In this document: positions 1 to 9,566 of the stretch, piece after piece | How the letters are laid out: every line of letters begins with the position of its first letter | Position numbering within the stretch: position 1 is the stretch's first letter | From: Micromonospora polyrhachis | GTDB lineage: Bacteria; Actinomycetota; Actinomycetes; Mycobacteriales; Micromonosporaceae | Direction: 5' to 3' | Length of the DNA: 64,000 nt | NCBI RefSeq assembly: GCF_014203835.1 | Contig: NZ_JACHJW010000001.1 | Location: forward strand, 1,674,001 to 1,738,000 | Translations under genes and position numbers: made by a program | The notes under the pieces: generated by a model | Databases searched by the model: none | Told to the model about the DNA's origin: nothing | What the model saw: only the letters and a program-made list of their open reading frames with translations

Positions 1-357
1 GCACCACCGCAGGACCCCGAGTCGCAGACAGCACCGGAGAACGCCAAACCCGGCCTGTTCGCGGAACGCACCCGGCTGGCCTGGCTCCGGAGCAACCTGG
101 CGATCATCGTCGTGACCCTGCTCCTCGTCCGACTGGCCCTGATCAAAGGGCTCTTCGAACAGCCGCGAGCGGCTCGGTCGATCACCGGTGTCACGCTCGC
201 CGGCTGCCTCGCCCTCACCCTGATCACCCTGCCCTGGGTCACCGGCCGGGCCCGGCGACACACCGACGGCGGCGGAGCCGTGCTGCCACTGGTAGCCCTG
301 ATCGCCGTCGGTCTCGCCATGCTCGGGGTGCTGTTCATCCTCGTTGGAGAAGCCTGA
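1..357 (+). CDS. DUF202 (YidH-like) small membrane protein, 5' end missing
   Basis: The reading frame is open from the first base, so the true start lies left of the window. The protein has a cytosolic leader with the motif GLFAERTRLAWLRSNLA, which is the hallmark of DUF202/YidH-type inner-membrane proteins. Three hydrophobic segments follow: the first directly after the motif, then SITGVTLAGCLALTLITLP, then a C-terminal one ending VLFILVGEA. The family is small and its function is not established, although members are often encoded in pairs. Only a short N-terminal piece is likely to be absent. The call rests on the motif plus the three-helix layout. Confidence 0.75.
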   Translation, partial: APPQDPESQTAPENAKPGLFAERTRLAWLRSNLAIIVVTLLLVRLALIKGLFEQPRAARSITGVTLAGCLALTLITLPWVTGRARRHTDGGGAVLPLVALIAVGLAMLGVLFILVGEA

Positions 358-454
358 TCATTCTTGTCGGACAGACCTGATCGATTTCGGCGGAGTGGGC
401 TGGTAATCGCTGCCGGATTGCGCTGGCCTTCGGCCCATGGGCCATCATTGTCGA

Positions 455-883
455 ATGGCCCGCCTGTACGTCCTCCTCTTCATCGTGCAGATCATCCTCG
501 CGGTCTGCGCTCTGATCAGCTGCCTCTCCACCGAGGAAGGGAAGATCCGCGCCCTACCCCGGCTCGTCTGGGTGCTGATCATCCTGTTCTTCCCGCTGGT
601 CGGCTCGATCGCCTGGTTCCTCGCCGGTCGGCCGGCACCAGCCGGCAAGCCGGGTAGCGGTTGGCGTCCGGGCGAGGGCCCGTCAGAACGGGAACGTCCG
701 CGTCAGGTGGCCCCGGACGACGACCCCGAGTTCCTCCGTTCCCTCGACACCGAACGCGCCAAGCAGGACCGGGAGATGTTCGACCGCTGGGAGGCGGATC
801 TGCGCCGTCGCGAGGAGGAACTGCGCCGCCGCGACGCCGACGAGCCACCCCGGGACGACTCCTCCCCCACCGGCAACGGATAG
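455..883 (+). CDS. PLDc_N-type membrane protein with charged C-terminal tail
   Basis: The first 50 residues contain two membrane helices (YVLLFIVQIILAVCALISC and a second ending in LFFPLVGSIAWFLAGRP). This is the pattern of the phospholipase D nuclease N-terminal (PLDc_N) domain, found alone in many actinobacterial proteins. The remainder is a hydrophilic tail with a highly charged Arg/Glu stretch (WEADLRRREEELRRRDADE), probably a cytosolic helix. No PLD catalytic HKD motif is present, so enzymatic activity is not expected. The start at MARLYVLL was chosen because family members begin there. An in-frame ATG 18 bases upstream would add only GHHCR-type residues, and neither start has a clear ribosome-binding site. 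Confidence 0.7.
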   Translation: MARLYVLLFIVQIILAVCALISCLSTEEGKIRALPRLVWVLIILFFPLVGSIAWFLAGRPAPAGKPGSGWRPGEGPSERERPRQVAPDDDPEFLRSLDTERAKQDREMFDRWEADLRRREEELRRRDADEPPRDDSSPTGNG

Positions 884-1031
884 CCGCCGGCGAACGGCCC
901 GAATCACCGACGGGACACGGGTAATGGACTACGATCCCCGTAACTATCGATCGTCTCGCCTATCCGGCTGAGCCATCTCCCATTACCCGGCCCAGTCCGC
1001 CGGCTGATTCTGGTCAGTTTCGAACGGGACA

Positions 1032-2660
1032 GTGATGCACTTGCCCAGCGGCACCGATTCCATCCCCCCACACCACGTCGAAACCACCACCGACGTACGA
1101 CCCGACGGCCCGGCCACCGCGAAACCGCGACCCATCGGAAACCGGTCACCGCGACAGATCACGTACCGGCTGCCGCGACCGTCGCGACTCGGGCTGGTCA
1201 CCTTCGGTCTCAGCCAAGCCGTACTGCTGTTCTGGTGGTTGGCCTATCATCCGGCCCTGTTCACCCCGGATTCGATCAACTACATCGCCCAGTCCACCAC
1301 CGGCAACTGGAACACCCACCACCCGATCGCGTACACCGCCCTGGTCTGGCTGTCGCTTCAGCTCACCGGCGGCGTGGCCGCCCTCACCCTGGCACACACC
1401 ATCGCCCTGGCCGCCGGCCTGGCATACGCGGTAACCGGGCTACGCCGGCTCGGCGGGCCGGGATGGCTCTGGCCGCCGGTCGCGGTCGCCATCGTCGCCC
1501 TGCCCCCCGTCGGCTCCTTCGTGATGTGCCTGTGGAAGGACGTCCCGTTCGTCATCTGCCACGTGTTCCTGGTCGGCACCCTGGCCAGACTGGTCGCCCA
1601 TCGCAGGAGGGGGGCTGACGGGCCGGCATTCCCCCGGGTGCTGCTCGTCGCGGTCTTCGCCGAACTGGCGTTGATCTGCCTGTTCCGGCAGAACGGCTTC
1701 ATCGTCGCGGCCATCACCGTCGTGCTCTGCGTACTGCTGCTACGCGGAACCACCCTCCGGATGATCGCCGTCGGCGGGTCGGCGATCGCCGTCGCGTTGC
1801 TGACCAACTGGATGCTGCTGCCCGCACTCGGCGTCAGCAAGAGCGAATCCATCGTCGCCTACGAGGCGTTCTTCTCCGACATCGCCGTCGCCTACGGAAC
1901 GGACCCGGCCGCCTTCCCGGCGGCCGACACGGCAGTGATGGCGAAGGTCGCCCCGCTGACCCACTGGCGGGAGTCCGGCGACTGCCTCGTGGTCGACAGC
2001 ACCGTCTACCACCCGGACTTCGACCGCCTGGCCGCCAACGAGCACAAAAGTGAACTGCTGACGGTCTGGTGGGACCTGACCCGCCGTTCCCCGGGCACCG
2101 TCGTCGACGCCCGGATCTGCCGCGGTGCCATCGCGTGGCGTCCCGACTCCACCGGTTGGGTGGTCCACAACCCGATCTCCGGCTGGGGAATACAGTCCTA
2201 TCTCGACCGGGATCCGCTGATCCAGCAGAGCCCGTTCCGCGACGCGGTCGTCAGTCGACCGGTGAGCCACCGGGCCTACAACCTGGCGGTCGCCCTCAAC
2301 CGGCGCACCACCGAGCCGGAATGGTTGTTCTGGCGCGGTGCCACCTGGAGCTACCTCGCGTACGCCGCCGTCGGGCTGGCCGCCTGGCGACGCCGGGACC
2401 GTCGACTACTCGCCCTGGCCAGCGTCATCGTCGGCAACCAGATCTCCGTGCTGATCGTGAACGGTACGCAGGCGAGCCGGTACATGGCCGCCCCGTTCGT
2501 CGTCGGCATCCTGTTGGCCCCGCTGCTGGTCGCCCGCCCCGGCACCGAACCGGCGGCCAGGACGGGCGGCCAGCCGGATCAGACCGGAACGGGCGACCAG
2601 CCGGATCAGGCCAGGGCGAGCATCGAGCAGGATCAGGCCAGGTTGGACGAGCGGGGGTAG
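1032..2660 (+). CDS. Polytopic membrane protein, DUF6020-like
   Basis: A large membrane protein with about ten to twelve hydrophobic segments after a 50-residue basic cytosolic leader. Following the first helix comes HPALFTPDSINYIAQSTTGNW and a HHP motif in the first large loop. That arrangement resembles the DUF6020 group and the catalytic loop of GT-C-type lipid-linked glycosyltransferases. The extracytosolic region around residues 270-420 is long and hydrophilic. The tail is rich in Gln, Asp and Pro (repeats of QPDQ) and is probably disordered. The start is GTG directly followed by ATG three bases later, and either may be used. The last 28 bases overlap the end of the convergent acetolactate-synthase-like gene. 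The transferase role is an inference only. Confidence 0.6.
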   Translation: MMHLPSGTDSIPPHHVETTTDVRPDGPATAKPRPIGNRSPRQITYRLPRPSRLGLVTFGLSQAVLLFWWLAYHPALFTPDSINYIAQSTTGNWNTHHPIAYTALVWLSLQLTGGVAALTLAHTIALAAGLAYAVTGLRRLGGPGWLWPPVAVAIVALPPVGSFVMCLWKDVPFVICHVFLVGTLARLVAHRRRGADGPAFPRVLLVAVFAELALICLFRQNGFIVAAITVVLCVLLLRGTTLRMIAVGGSAIAVALLTNWMLLPALGVSKSESIVAYEAFFSDIAVAYGTDPAAFPAADTAVMAKVAPLTHWRESGDCLVVDSTVYHPDFDRLAANEHKSELLTVWWDLTRRSPGTVVDARICRGAIAWRPDSTGWVVHNPISGWGIQSYLDRDPLIQQSPFRDAVVSRPVSHRAYNLAVALNRRTTEPEWLFWRGATWSYLAYAAVGLAAWRRRDRRLLALASVIVGNQISVLIVNGTQASRYMAAPFVVGILLAPLLVARPGTEPAARTGGQPDQTGTGDQPDQARASIEQDQARLDERG

Positions 2661-4279
2661 GCGTCGGTCGGGTCGGTGAGCACGTTGACCAGGTACGGCA
2701 CACCGGCGTCGAACGCCCGCTTCAGCGCCGGACCGAGGTCGGCGGCCTTCGCCACTGTCTCCCCCGCCCCGCCGAGCGCGGTCACCACGTCGTCGTAACG
2801 CAGCCCGGGTTGCAGGTCGGCGGCCACGTCGTAGCCGTACATGGCCTGCATCGGGTGCTTCTCCAGACCCCAGATGCCGTTGTTGCCGACGACGATGACC
2901 ACCGGCAGCTTCTGCCGTACCAGGGACTCGACGTCCATCAGTGAGAAGCCGGCGGCCCCGTCACCCATCAGCACGCACACCTGACGGTCCGGGTGGGTGA
3001 TCCGGGCCCCCATCGCGTAGCCCATGCCGGTGCCGAGGCAGCCGTACGGGCCCGGGTCGAGCCAGGTGCCGGGCAGCGCCGGCTCCAGGTAACGACCGGC
3101 GTACGACACGAAGTCACCGCCGTCGCCGATGGTGATCGCGTCGCGGTCCAACACCTGGCGCAGCTCGCCGTAGATCCGGGCCGGGCGGATCGGGTCGCTG
3201 TCGGCGGCCATCTCGCCGGCGTGTTTCGCCTTGGCCGCGTCCTCGGCCACCCGCAACTCGGCGATCCAGTCGGTGTGGTCGGTCCGGTCACCGGGGTGAT
3301 CGGCCAGGGCGGACAGGATCAGCCGCAGGTCACCGACGGGCGCGGCGGCCGGTGCGACGTGTCCGGCCCGCTGTTCGGGGGCGTCCACGATGTGTACGAC
3401 CTGCGCGTCACCGAAGTCGCCGAAGCTGAGCCGGAAGTCCAGCGGGGTGCCGACCACCACGATCACGTCGGCGCCCTTGAGCGCGGTCCGGCGGGACTTG
3501 GCAAAGGCCAGCGGGTGCTCCGGGGGCAGCGCGCCCCGGCCCATACCGTTGGTGAAGACCGGCACGCCCAGCGCCTCGGCCGCCGCCCGCAACGCGGTGA
3601 CGGCGTCCCCGGCGTAGACGTCGGAGCCGGCGACGATGACCGGCCGCTGCGCGGCGGCGATCAGGCGGGCCGCCTTGGCGACCTCCTCGGGGTCCGGCTC
3701 GATCGGCGCGATCACCGGCACGGCGGGCAGGTCGACGTCGGCGGTCGAGAAGACCACCTCCAGGGGCAGGTCCAGGAAGGCCGGGCCCCGGTGCGGGCGC
3801 AGCGCGGCGGTCAACGCAGTGTTGATCGCGGCCGGGACGTCCTCGGTGGCGAAGACGGTGGCCGCGTGCTTGGTGACCGGCGCGACCAGCGGCACGTGGT
3901 CGATCTCCTGGAGGCTGCCCGAGCCCCACCGGAAGGCCGGTGCCCGGCCCCCGAGCACCAGCACCGGTGAGGCGTTGAAGTAGGCGCTGGTCAGGCCGGA
4001 GATGCCGTTGGTGACGCCGGGTCCGGCGGTGAGTACCGCCAGACCCGGGCGGCGCTGGAGTTTGGCGACCGCCTCGGCGGCGAAGACGGCCGACTGCTCG
4101 TGCCGGACGTCGACGATCCGCATCACCGGCTGGCCGTCGGCGGCGTCGCCAGCCCGGTGCGCGGCATCGTAGAGCGGGAAGACGTGACCGCCGGAGAGGG
4201 TGAACATCTCGCGCACCCCGTACCCCCGTAGGGCCGCCAGCACCAGATCACCGCCGTTGCCTTCGATCCGCTCCGTCAT
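2633..4279 (-). CDS. Acetolactate-synthase-like thiamine diphosphate enzyme
   Basis: A 548-residue protein with the three domains of the ThDP-dependent decarboxylase/synthase family. The N-terminal pyrimidine-binding domain carries the catalytic glutamate in [14 protein letters not shown] (about residue 61). A central domain of Rossmann type follows. The C-terminal pyrophosphate-binding domain has [16 protein letters not shown]...VGNN (about residues 437-465), which binds Mg-ThDP. Such enzymes decarboxylate pyruvate or another 2-oxo acid and transfer the fragment. Because there is no adjacent small regulatory subunit, it is unlikely to be the main branched-chain biosynthetic IlvB and may be a catabolic paralogue. 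The start ATG is preceded by CAGGAG at good spacing. An enoyl-CoA hydratase gene lies downstream of its promoter on the same strand. Confidence 0.8.
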   Translation of the reverse strand: MTERIEGNGGDLVLAALRGYGVREMFTLSGGHVFPLYDAAHRAGDAADGQPVMRIVDVRHEQSAVFAAEAVAKLQRRPGLAVLTAGPGVTNGISGLTSAYFNASPVLVLGGRAPAFRWGSGSLQEIDHVPLVAPVTKHAATVFATEDVPAAINTALTAALRPHRGPAFLDLPLEVVFSTADVDLPAVPVIAPIEPDPEEVAKAARLIAAAQRPVIVAGSDVYAGDAVTALRAAAEALGVPVFTNGMGRGALPPEHPLAFAKSRRTALKGADVIVVVGTPLDFRLSFGDFGDAQVVHIVDAPEQRAGHVAPAAAPVGDLRLILSALADHPGDRTDHTDWIAELRVAEDAAKAKHAGEMAADSDPIRPARIYGELRQVLDRDAITIGDGGDFVSYAGRYLEPALPGTWLDPGPYGCLGTGMGYAMGARITHPDRQVCVLMGDGAAGFSLMDVESLVRQKLPVVIVVGNNGIWGLEKHPMQAMYGYDVAADLQPGLRYDDVVTALGGAGETVAKAADLGPALKRAFDAGVPYLVNVLTDPTDAYPRSSNLA

Positions 4280-4403
4280 CGTCGCTCCTGTCGATCGGCG
4301 TGGGTTGGCCTCGGCCTTGATCAGCCGCGAATGGCCTCGATCGGCCGCATGTTACCGGCCAGTCGGGGACGGTAAGAAGGGCACAACGTCCCTGAGTTCG
4401 CGG

Positions 4404-5177
4404 TCAGCGACCAGTGAAACCGGGCTTACGCTTCTCGACGAACGCAGCCATGCCCTCGCGCCGGTCGTCGGTGGCGAAGAGCGCCGCGAAGAGCTGACTC
4501 TCCCAGGCCAGCCCGGAGGCGAGATCCATCTCCAGGCCGCCGTCGACCGCCAGCTTCGCCGCACGCAGCGCCTGGGCCGGGCCCGAGACGTACGGCTTGA
4601 CCAGCGCCACCGCCGCGTCGTAGACCTCAGCCGCCGGCACCACCCGGTCGACCAGCCCGATCCGCAGCGCCTCCGGCGCGTCCACCATCCGCCCGGACAT
4701 GATCAGGTCCTTGGCGCGGGCCGGACCGACCAGGCGGGCCAGCCGCTGCGTACCACCAGCGCCGGGGATGATGCCCAGCTTGATCTCGGGCTGGCCGAGT
4801 TTGGCGTCCTCGGCGACCACCCGCCAGTCACAGGCCAGCGCCAACTCACAGCCCCCACCGAGGGCGTATCCGGTGATCGCGGCGACCACCGGCTTGGGAA
4901 TCCGGGCGAAGGCACCCAGCGCGCTGGACAGGTCAGCTGACCGTTCGGCCATATCCACGTACGACATCTCGGCCATTTCCTTGATGTCGGCACCGGCCGC
5001 GAAGACCTTCTCCCCGCCGTACACGATGACCGCCCGGACCTGGGGGTCGGCGGTGGCCTGCGCCGCCGCGTCCCGCAGTTCCTCCTGCACCTGGGTGTTG
5101 AGCGCGTTCATCGGCGGCCGGTCCAACCGGATCGTGCCGATGCCGTCGTTGATCTCCAGTCGGACGAAGTCCCCCAC
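4404..5177 (-). CDS. Enoyl-CoA hydratase/isomerase family protein
   Basis: A 257-residue crotonase-fold enzyme, the normal length for the family. It has the two oxyanion-hole segments GGEKVFAAGADIKEM and ITGYALGGGCELALACD, then the active-site stretch GQPEIKLGIIPGAGGTQRL typical of short-chain enoyl-CoA hydratases. The C-terminus has the usual FVEKRKPGFTGR ending. It should hydrate 2-trans-enoyl-CoA in fatty acid or amino acid breakdown. The GTG start at 5177 is chosen because a GGAGG sits six bases upstream at 5184-5188, while longer in-frame versions add non-conserved sequence. The gene is divergent from the DUF6232 gene that begins 88 bases away and stands 124 bases from the start of the TPP-enzyme gene. 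Confidence 0.9.
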   Translation of the reverse strand: MGDFVRLEINDGIGTIRLDRPPMNALNTQVQEELRDAAAQATADPQVRAVIVYGGEKVFAAGADIKEMAEMSYVDMAERSADLSSALGAFARIPKPVVAAITGYALGGGCELALACDWRVVAEDAKLGQPEIKLGIIPGAGGTQRLARLVGPARAKDLIMSGRMVDAPEALRIGLVDRVVPAAEVYDAAVALVKPYVSGPAQALRAAKLAVDGGLEMDLASGLAWESQLFAALFATDDRREGMAAFVEKRKPGFTGR

Positions 5178-5265
5178 GCTGCACCTCCACGTTGAAGTCG
5201 CGAGCCAGCGTACGTCCCCGGCTCGTTGGGTAGGTTGTCCGGTAGCGGAACGATCGGGGCCGGAA

Positions 5266-5742
5266 ATGATCACTTACTACGACGACCTCGGCATACAGGT
5301 CACCTCCGACGCCATCCGGGTAGGTGGGCGAAGCTATCCCTTGCGCGGCCTCGCCCGGGTGTGGCACCAGCGGGGTCGACGCTCGTGGCGGGCGTTGGCC
5401 GGTCGAGGTGCCATCGGCGCGGCACTGATCGGGCCGATCGTGGCCGCCGTCATCGGCCTGGTCGTCGCGCTCCGGATCGACGCCTCCCTGGCCGTCACGA
5501 TCCTCCTGGTCGGCATCGCCTGCCTGGTCGGCCTGGCCGCCGGGCCGATCGCCGACCTCCTGCTCGAACACCTGGACCGGTCCTACGCCCGAGGTGCACA
5601 CGACCTGGAGATCTGGGCCGAATTCCAGGGCCGCCCGGTGCTGCTCGTGCACACCCGCGACGCGCTGCGGTTCGGCCAGATCTACCGGGCCCTGCAACGG
5701 GCGGTAGAAAGCGGCCAGCCCGTCCACGGTTCCCGTACGTGA
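5266..5742 (+). CDS. DUF6232 family membrane protein (copy 1)
   Basis: A 158-residue protein starting MITYYDDLGIQVTSD. A soluble N-terminal beta-rich stretch with conserved Y-L-R-G-L-A-R-V-W is followed by two adjacent membrane helices (residues about 55-105) and a C-terminal soluble part. That part contains LDRSYARGAHDLEIWAEFQG and DALRFGQIYRALQRAVE. This matches the DUF6232 family, common in Streptomyces and Micromonosporaceae and of unknown function. A paralogue with the same ending lies at 9567-10046. The stop codon overlaps the GTG start of the DUF1152 gene (GTGA), which suggests coupled translation. Confidence 0.8.
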   Translation: MITYYDDLGIQVTSDAIRVGGRSYPLRGLARVWHQRGRRSWRALAGRGAIGAALIGPIVAAVIGLVVALRIDASLAVTILLVGIACLVGLAAGPIADLLLEHLDRSYARGAHDLEIWAEFQGRPVLLVHTRDALRFGQIYRALQRAVESGQPVHGSRT

Positions 5743-6713
5743 TCCCACCGGGCACCCCGCCGTCCCTGGCGACGCCACCGCTCTTCGCGGCGCTGAGCGA
5801 GGCACGCAGCGTCCTGCTCGCCGGTGCCGGCGGCGGCTTCGACGTCTACGCCGGTCTGCCGCTGGCGCTGACACTGCTGGAGGCCGGCAAGCAGGTGCAC
5901 CTGGCCAACCTGTCGTTCACCCAACTGGAACTGCTCGACCTGGACAGTTGGCTCGCCGAGGACGTGGCGGCCGTGGAGCCGGACACCGCCGGGCCGGACG
6001 ACTACTTCCCGGAGCGGATCCTCGCCCGCTGGCTGGCCGCACACGATCTCCCGGCCACCGTCCACGCCTTCCCCCTGACCGGTGTGCAGCCGCTGCGGGC
6101 CGCCTACCGCGCCCTGGTCAAGCACCTCGACATCGACGCGCTCGTGTTGGTCGACGGCGGAACCGACATCCTGCTACGTGGCGACGAGACCGGACTGGGG
6201 ACGCCCGAGGAGGACATGACCAGCCTGGCCGCGACAGCCGGGCTGGACCTGCCGACCAAGCTGGTCACCTGCCTCGGCTTCGGCATCGACTCGTATCACG
6301 GGGTCAACCACGTCCAGGTGCTGGAGAACATCGCCGCCCTCGACCGCGAAGGGGCATACTTCGGCGCGCTCTCCATCCCCAGCCAGAGCCGCGCGGCGGT
6401 GCTGTACCGGGACGCGGCGGCGGACGCGCAGGCGGCCACCCCGTTACGGCCGAGCATCGTCAACGGCCAGATCGCGGCGGCGACCCGGGGCGAGTGCGGC
6501 GACTACCAGTTCACCAGTCGCACCCGGGGCAGCACGCTCTTCGTCAACCCGCTGATGGCGATCTACTTCACCGTCGACCTGGCCGCGTTGGCCCGACGGT
6601 CGCTCTATCTCGACCGGTTGGAGCACACCGTCGGGATGCGCCAGGTCAGCCTCCGGATCGAACAGTTCCGCGAGGAGATCTCCCCTCGGGCACCCCGGGT
6701 CTTCCCGCACTGA
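5739..6713 (+). CDS. DUF1152 domain protein
   Basis: A 324-residue soluble protein that starts with GTG overlapping the preceding stop. Near the N-terminus is a glycine-rich nucleotide-binding-like loop, VLLAGAGGGFDVYAGLPLA. Later segments include LVLVDGGTDILLRGDETGLGTPEEDM and VTCLGFGIDSYHGVNHVQVLENI. These glycine- and aspartate-rich motifs characterise DUF1152 proteins, which probably fold as a Rossmann-like domain and bind a small ligand or metal. No biochemical function is known to me. Coupling to the DUF6232 gene is the only context clue. A 13-bp tandem repeat follows immediately after the stop. Confidence 0.75.
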   Translation: MIPPGTPPSLATPPLFAALSEARSVLLAGAGGGFDVYAGLPLALTLLEAGKQVHLANLSFTQLELLDLDSWLAEDVAAVEPDTAGPDDYFPERILARWLAAHDLPATVHAFPLTGVQPLRAAYRALVKHLDIDALVLVDGGTDILLRGDETGLGTPEEDMTSLAATAGLDLPTKLVTCLGFGIDSYHGVNHVQVLENIAALDREGAYFGALSIPSQSRAAVLYRDAAADAQAATPLRPSIVNGQIAAATRGECGDYQFTSRTRGSTLFVNPLMAIYFTVDLAALARRSLYLDRLEHTVGMRQVSLRIEQFREEISPRAPRVFPH

Positions 6714-6731
6714 GCTGTGGCCGAGCGCTCC

Positions 6732-6808
6732 GCTGGTTCCACGTGCTGGTTCCACGTGCTGGTTCCGCGTGCTGGCTCCGCGTGCTGGCTCCGCGTGCTG
6801 GCTCCGGC
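6732..6808. repeat. 13-bp tandem repeat, about six copies
   Basis: Units of the type GCTGGTTCCACGT begin at 6732, 6745, 6758, 6771, 6784 and 6797. Later copies change TTCCA to CTCCG. The array fills the gap between the convergent DUF1152 and PrsW genes. A 13-base period cannot encode a repeated peptide, so this is a non-coding minisatellite. Confidence 0.9.
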
Positions 6809-6831
6809 GCGCATCAGGTCGCCCCGGGTGC

Positions 6832-8883
6832 TCAGATCTCGCCGGGGAAGAGCAGCAGCATCACCCAACTGGTCAGCCAGAGATAGCCGCTGAAGACAAC
6901 AGCGGCCACGGCCCAGGGCAGCCGGGGTGGTAGCGGCCGCTGCCGCCGCCACGCCAGCACCGCCGGCACACCCATCACCAGTACGCCGAGCAGCGCCGCC
7001 GCCCAGTGCACCACACCGAGCACGGCCAGCCCATAGCCGCTGGCGAGCAGCCAGGCCGGTGCCGGTGCCGGCGTAGCGGGGGAAGCAGGTGGATTCTCCG
7101 AACCGGTCAGTCGCGCCACCTCGGCGCGCGCGGCGGCCAGTTCGACCCGAGCGGCCTGCACGGGTGTCGGTCGGAGTGCCGGCGGCTGCCAGGTCGGCGG
7201 CGCAGGCATGGGATACCCGGCCGTCGGGGTGGGCGTGGGATACCAACTCCCGGGCGGGACGGGCGTGGGATACCCGGGTGGGACGGGCGTGGGATATCCG
7301 GGCGGGACGGCAGGCATGGGGTACCAGGCCCCGGGTGCGGGCGGCGGATACTGGCCGGGCACCGGTGGCCACTGCCCGCCGGGCACGGGTTGTGGCCAGT
7401 GGCCACCCGGGACCGGCTGCCACTGCCCCGGAGCTACCGGCGCGGGTCCGTACGGGCCCCACTGCCCCGGCACCGGCGGTAGCTGACCTGGCAGGGGTGG
7501 CGCTGCCATCGGCGGATACGGCCAGGGGGCAGGCGCGGCCACCTGGCCAGGCACAACGGGGGCACCCTGCACCGGGGCACCCTGGACTGGGAAAGCGGGG
7601 GCCGGGACCGCGAGCGGAGCCGGCTGGGCCGGCACAATCGGGGCGAGCATCGGCTGGGCCGGGATGGCCGGGAGGTAGGCGGCCGGGGCGGCCGGCACCG
7701 GATCGACGGGGAGCTGCACGAACCGCAACTGTGCCCGGTGTAGACGGCGAACGGCACGTGCGGCGGCAGCACCGTGTGCCCGGCGCACCGCCCGTACGAC
7801 CCGGAAGCGCCGAAGCGAGGACGCCAGGGTGTACGCCTCCTCCGCCGTCGCCACCCCAGCAGCCGCCGGCTCGGCAGCTGCCGGCTCGGCAGCGTCAGAT
7901 TCGCCAGGATCGGATTCACTGGATTCGGTAGCGCCGGATGCGGCGGGACCGGCCGGAACGGTGGCCGGAATCGGGTCCACGAAGCGGGTCGGGTCGGCGA
8001 GTTCGGCGGTGAGCTGCGCCGCCTCGGTACGCCGGAGCCGGGCCAGCCAGATCCAGCCCAGCAGCGCGGGTACAGCGATGACCAGGAGGAGGCCGCCCAG
8101 CGGGGCGAACCCGGGCAGCCGGTCCAGGGCGTTGGTGGCAGCGAAGCCCAGCGGCGCGTTCACGGCGAAGTGGCCCAGCGCCCCCAACCCGAAGCCCAGC
8201 CCGAGCATGGCGAACCGTCGGCCCCGGCTTCGGTCGGTACGCAGCGCGAAGTAGGCGATCCCGGCCCCAACCAGGGCACTGAAGAGCGGATGCCCGGCCA
8301 CACCCGGCACCATGACCCGCAACACCAGCAGGCGAAGCGCCTCGCCGACGTTGTCCGGCAGCGTCTCGTCCGCCGCCGCCCAGGCGTAACTGGCATCCTC
8401 CACGATGGTGAAGCCGACGCCGACGATCGCGCCGTACACCGCTCCGCTGAAGACCGTACGCAGGTGCGGGCGGGCGGCCAGGATCAGCAGCGCCACCCCG
8501 ACACCCTTGATGATCTCCTCGCCGATCGGGGCGACGATCGCCGCGCCCCACTCGGACGCGAACCACGGGCCGAAGACCTTGGCCAGGATGACGTCGGCGA
8601 ACCAGTTGAATCCGCTGGCGGCCAGGATCGACGCGGTCGCGCCCCAGGCGTACGCCATGAGCACCAGCCACCATGGGCGGCGACCGAGGTGGTCGAGTTG
8701 CCGGATCAGCAACAGCGACAACAGGCCGAACACCAGCAGCGGTGGCAGGCTGACCAGCGCGGACAGAGGCGTGAACAGGGCCAGGAAGCCCATCAGCAGA
8801 AACGTGCCGAGGGTCCCGATCGCAAGCGTGGCCAGCAGCAGCCAGAACGTCGGGGTACGCAGCGGCGACCATGGCCGAGTCAT
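6832..8883 (-). CDS. PrsW-family intramembrane protease with long Pro-rich tail
   Basis: A 683-residue protein. Residues 1-280 are a polytopic PrsW domain with the expected catalytic and metal-binding elements: EE at 122-123 (GEEIIKG), Glu162 (VEDASY), His198 (GHPLFSAL) and His238 (GHFAVN). After a charged linker there is a roughly 200-residue stretch of Pro/Gly/Tyr repeats (PPGYPTPVPPGYPTP, GQWPPVPGQ). Two or three more membrane helices close the protein. PrsW proteases cut membrane-bound substrates such as anti-sigma factors. The low-complexity extension is about twice the length of the core domain and is probably exposed. The start ATG overlaps the stop of the upstream gene (ATGA), so the two are translated together. 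Confidence 0.8.
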   Translation of the reverse strand: MTRPWSPLRTPTFWLLLATLAIGTLGTFLLMGFLALFTPLSALVSLPPLLVFGLLSLLLIRQLDHLGRRPWWLVLMAYAWGATASILAASGFNWFADVILAKVFGPWFASEWGAAIVAPIGEEIIKGVGVALLILAARPHLRTVFSGAVYGAIVGVGFTIVEDASYAWAAADETLPDNVGEALRLLVLRVMVPGVAGHPLFSALVGAGIAYFALRTDRSRGRRFAMLGLGFGLGALGHFAVNAPLGFAATNALDRLPGFAPLGGLLLVIAVPALLGWIWLARLRRTEAAQLTAELADPTRFVDPIPATVPAGPAASGATESSESDPGESDAAEPAAAEPAAAGVATAEEAYTLASSLRRFRVVRAVRRAHGAAAARAVRRLHRAQLRFVQLPVDPVPAAPAAYLPAIPAQPMLAPIVPAQPAPLAVPAPAFPVQGAPVQGAPVVPGQVAAPAPWPYPPMAAPPLPGQLPPVPGQWGPYGPAPVAPGQWQPVPGGHWPQPVPGGQWPPVPGQYPPPAPGAWYPMPAVPPGYPTPVPPGYPTPVPPGSWYPTPTPTAGYPMPAPPTWQPPALRPTPVQAARVELAAARAEVARLTGSENPPASPATPAPAPAWLLASGYGLAVLGVVHWAAALLGVLVMGVPAVLAWRRQRPLPPRLPWAVAAVVFSGYLWLTSWVMLLLFPGEI

Positions 8884-9512
8884 GCGGCCCCCTCGATCTC
8901 GATGCTGGCGAGCGCGTCGCTTACCGACGTGGGCAGGACGGCGCAGTTGGTGACCGGGGTGACCAGGGCGACGACGCCGACCGACCCGGCGGTCAGGATG
9001 GCATAGCAGCCGTTGTCGCTGACGGCGTACTCGTCCTCGGCGACCAACGAGCCGCGCTCGCCGGTGACCCCGGAGGTGGTACGCAGCGGTTCGGGCCGTC
9101 CGAGCAGTTGCAAGCCCTGGTCCCGCTGGAACTTGTCCCGGGCGTGCGCGGCGTACGGCTCGCCGTCCCCCCGGAACGACTGGGCGCTCAACCGCACCTC
9201 CACCCCGTCGACCAGCAACACCACCTCGCCGCTGCCGGGCCGGGAGTCGGTGACATCGAGCCGGGAACCGGCCGGTGGCTGGATGGTGGCGCCGTACCCG
9301 ATGTCGAGCCGCTCGGTGAGCGGTCGCCCCTCGTTGGGCAACGCGCACGACACCACGCCGGGCACCACGACCAGCACGACCAGGCCGCCCAACAGCAGCA
9401 GCCCGTAGAACGCGTTCTTCCACCCCGTTGCGGCCACCCGGGTGCCACCCCTCTTCGACGTACGAAGCCGCCCAGGACGTCGTGGGCGGTCCGTACAGGG
9501 TGCCAGGTGCAC
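8880..9512 (-). CDS. Single-pass membrane protein of unknown function, paired with PrsW
   Basis: A 210-residue protein with a basic N-terminus (CTDRPRRPGRLRTSKRGG), one transmembrane segment at about residues 34-54 and an extracytosolic domain of about 150 residues. That domain has three cysteines, in VVSCALPNEG, NGCYAILT and TNCAVLPTS, which could form disulfides. I recognise no domain. It sits directly upstream of the PrsW protease with a 4-base overlap. A single-pass protein encoded with an intramembrane protease could be its substrate or partner, but that is an inference from position only. A shorter version starting closer to the membrane helix cannot be excluded. Confidence 0.6.
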   Translation of the reverse strand: MHLAPCTDRPRRPGRLRTSKRGGTRVAATGWKNAFYGLLLLGGLVVLVVVPGVVSCALPNEGRPLTERLDIGYGATIQPPAGSRLDVTDSRPGSGEVVLLVDGVEVRLSAQSFRGDGEPYAAHARDKFQRDQGLQLLGRPEPLRTTSGVTGERGSLVAEDEYAVSDNGCYAILTAGSVGVVALVTPVTNCAVLPTSVSDALASIEIEGAA

Positions 9513-9566
9513 GCCCGTCGGTCCGCCCCGGGGATCGGGAGGTATTGACAGACACGGTTAGCTGGA

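Noticed and set aside
919-988. Inverted repeat GGGTAATGG/CCATTACCC between the PLDc_N and DUF6020-like genes
   Set aside because: Only nine bases per arm with a 52-base gap; too weak to call a regulatory site.
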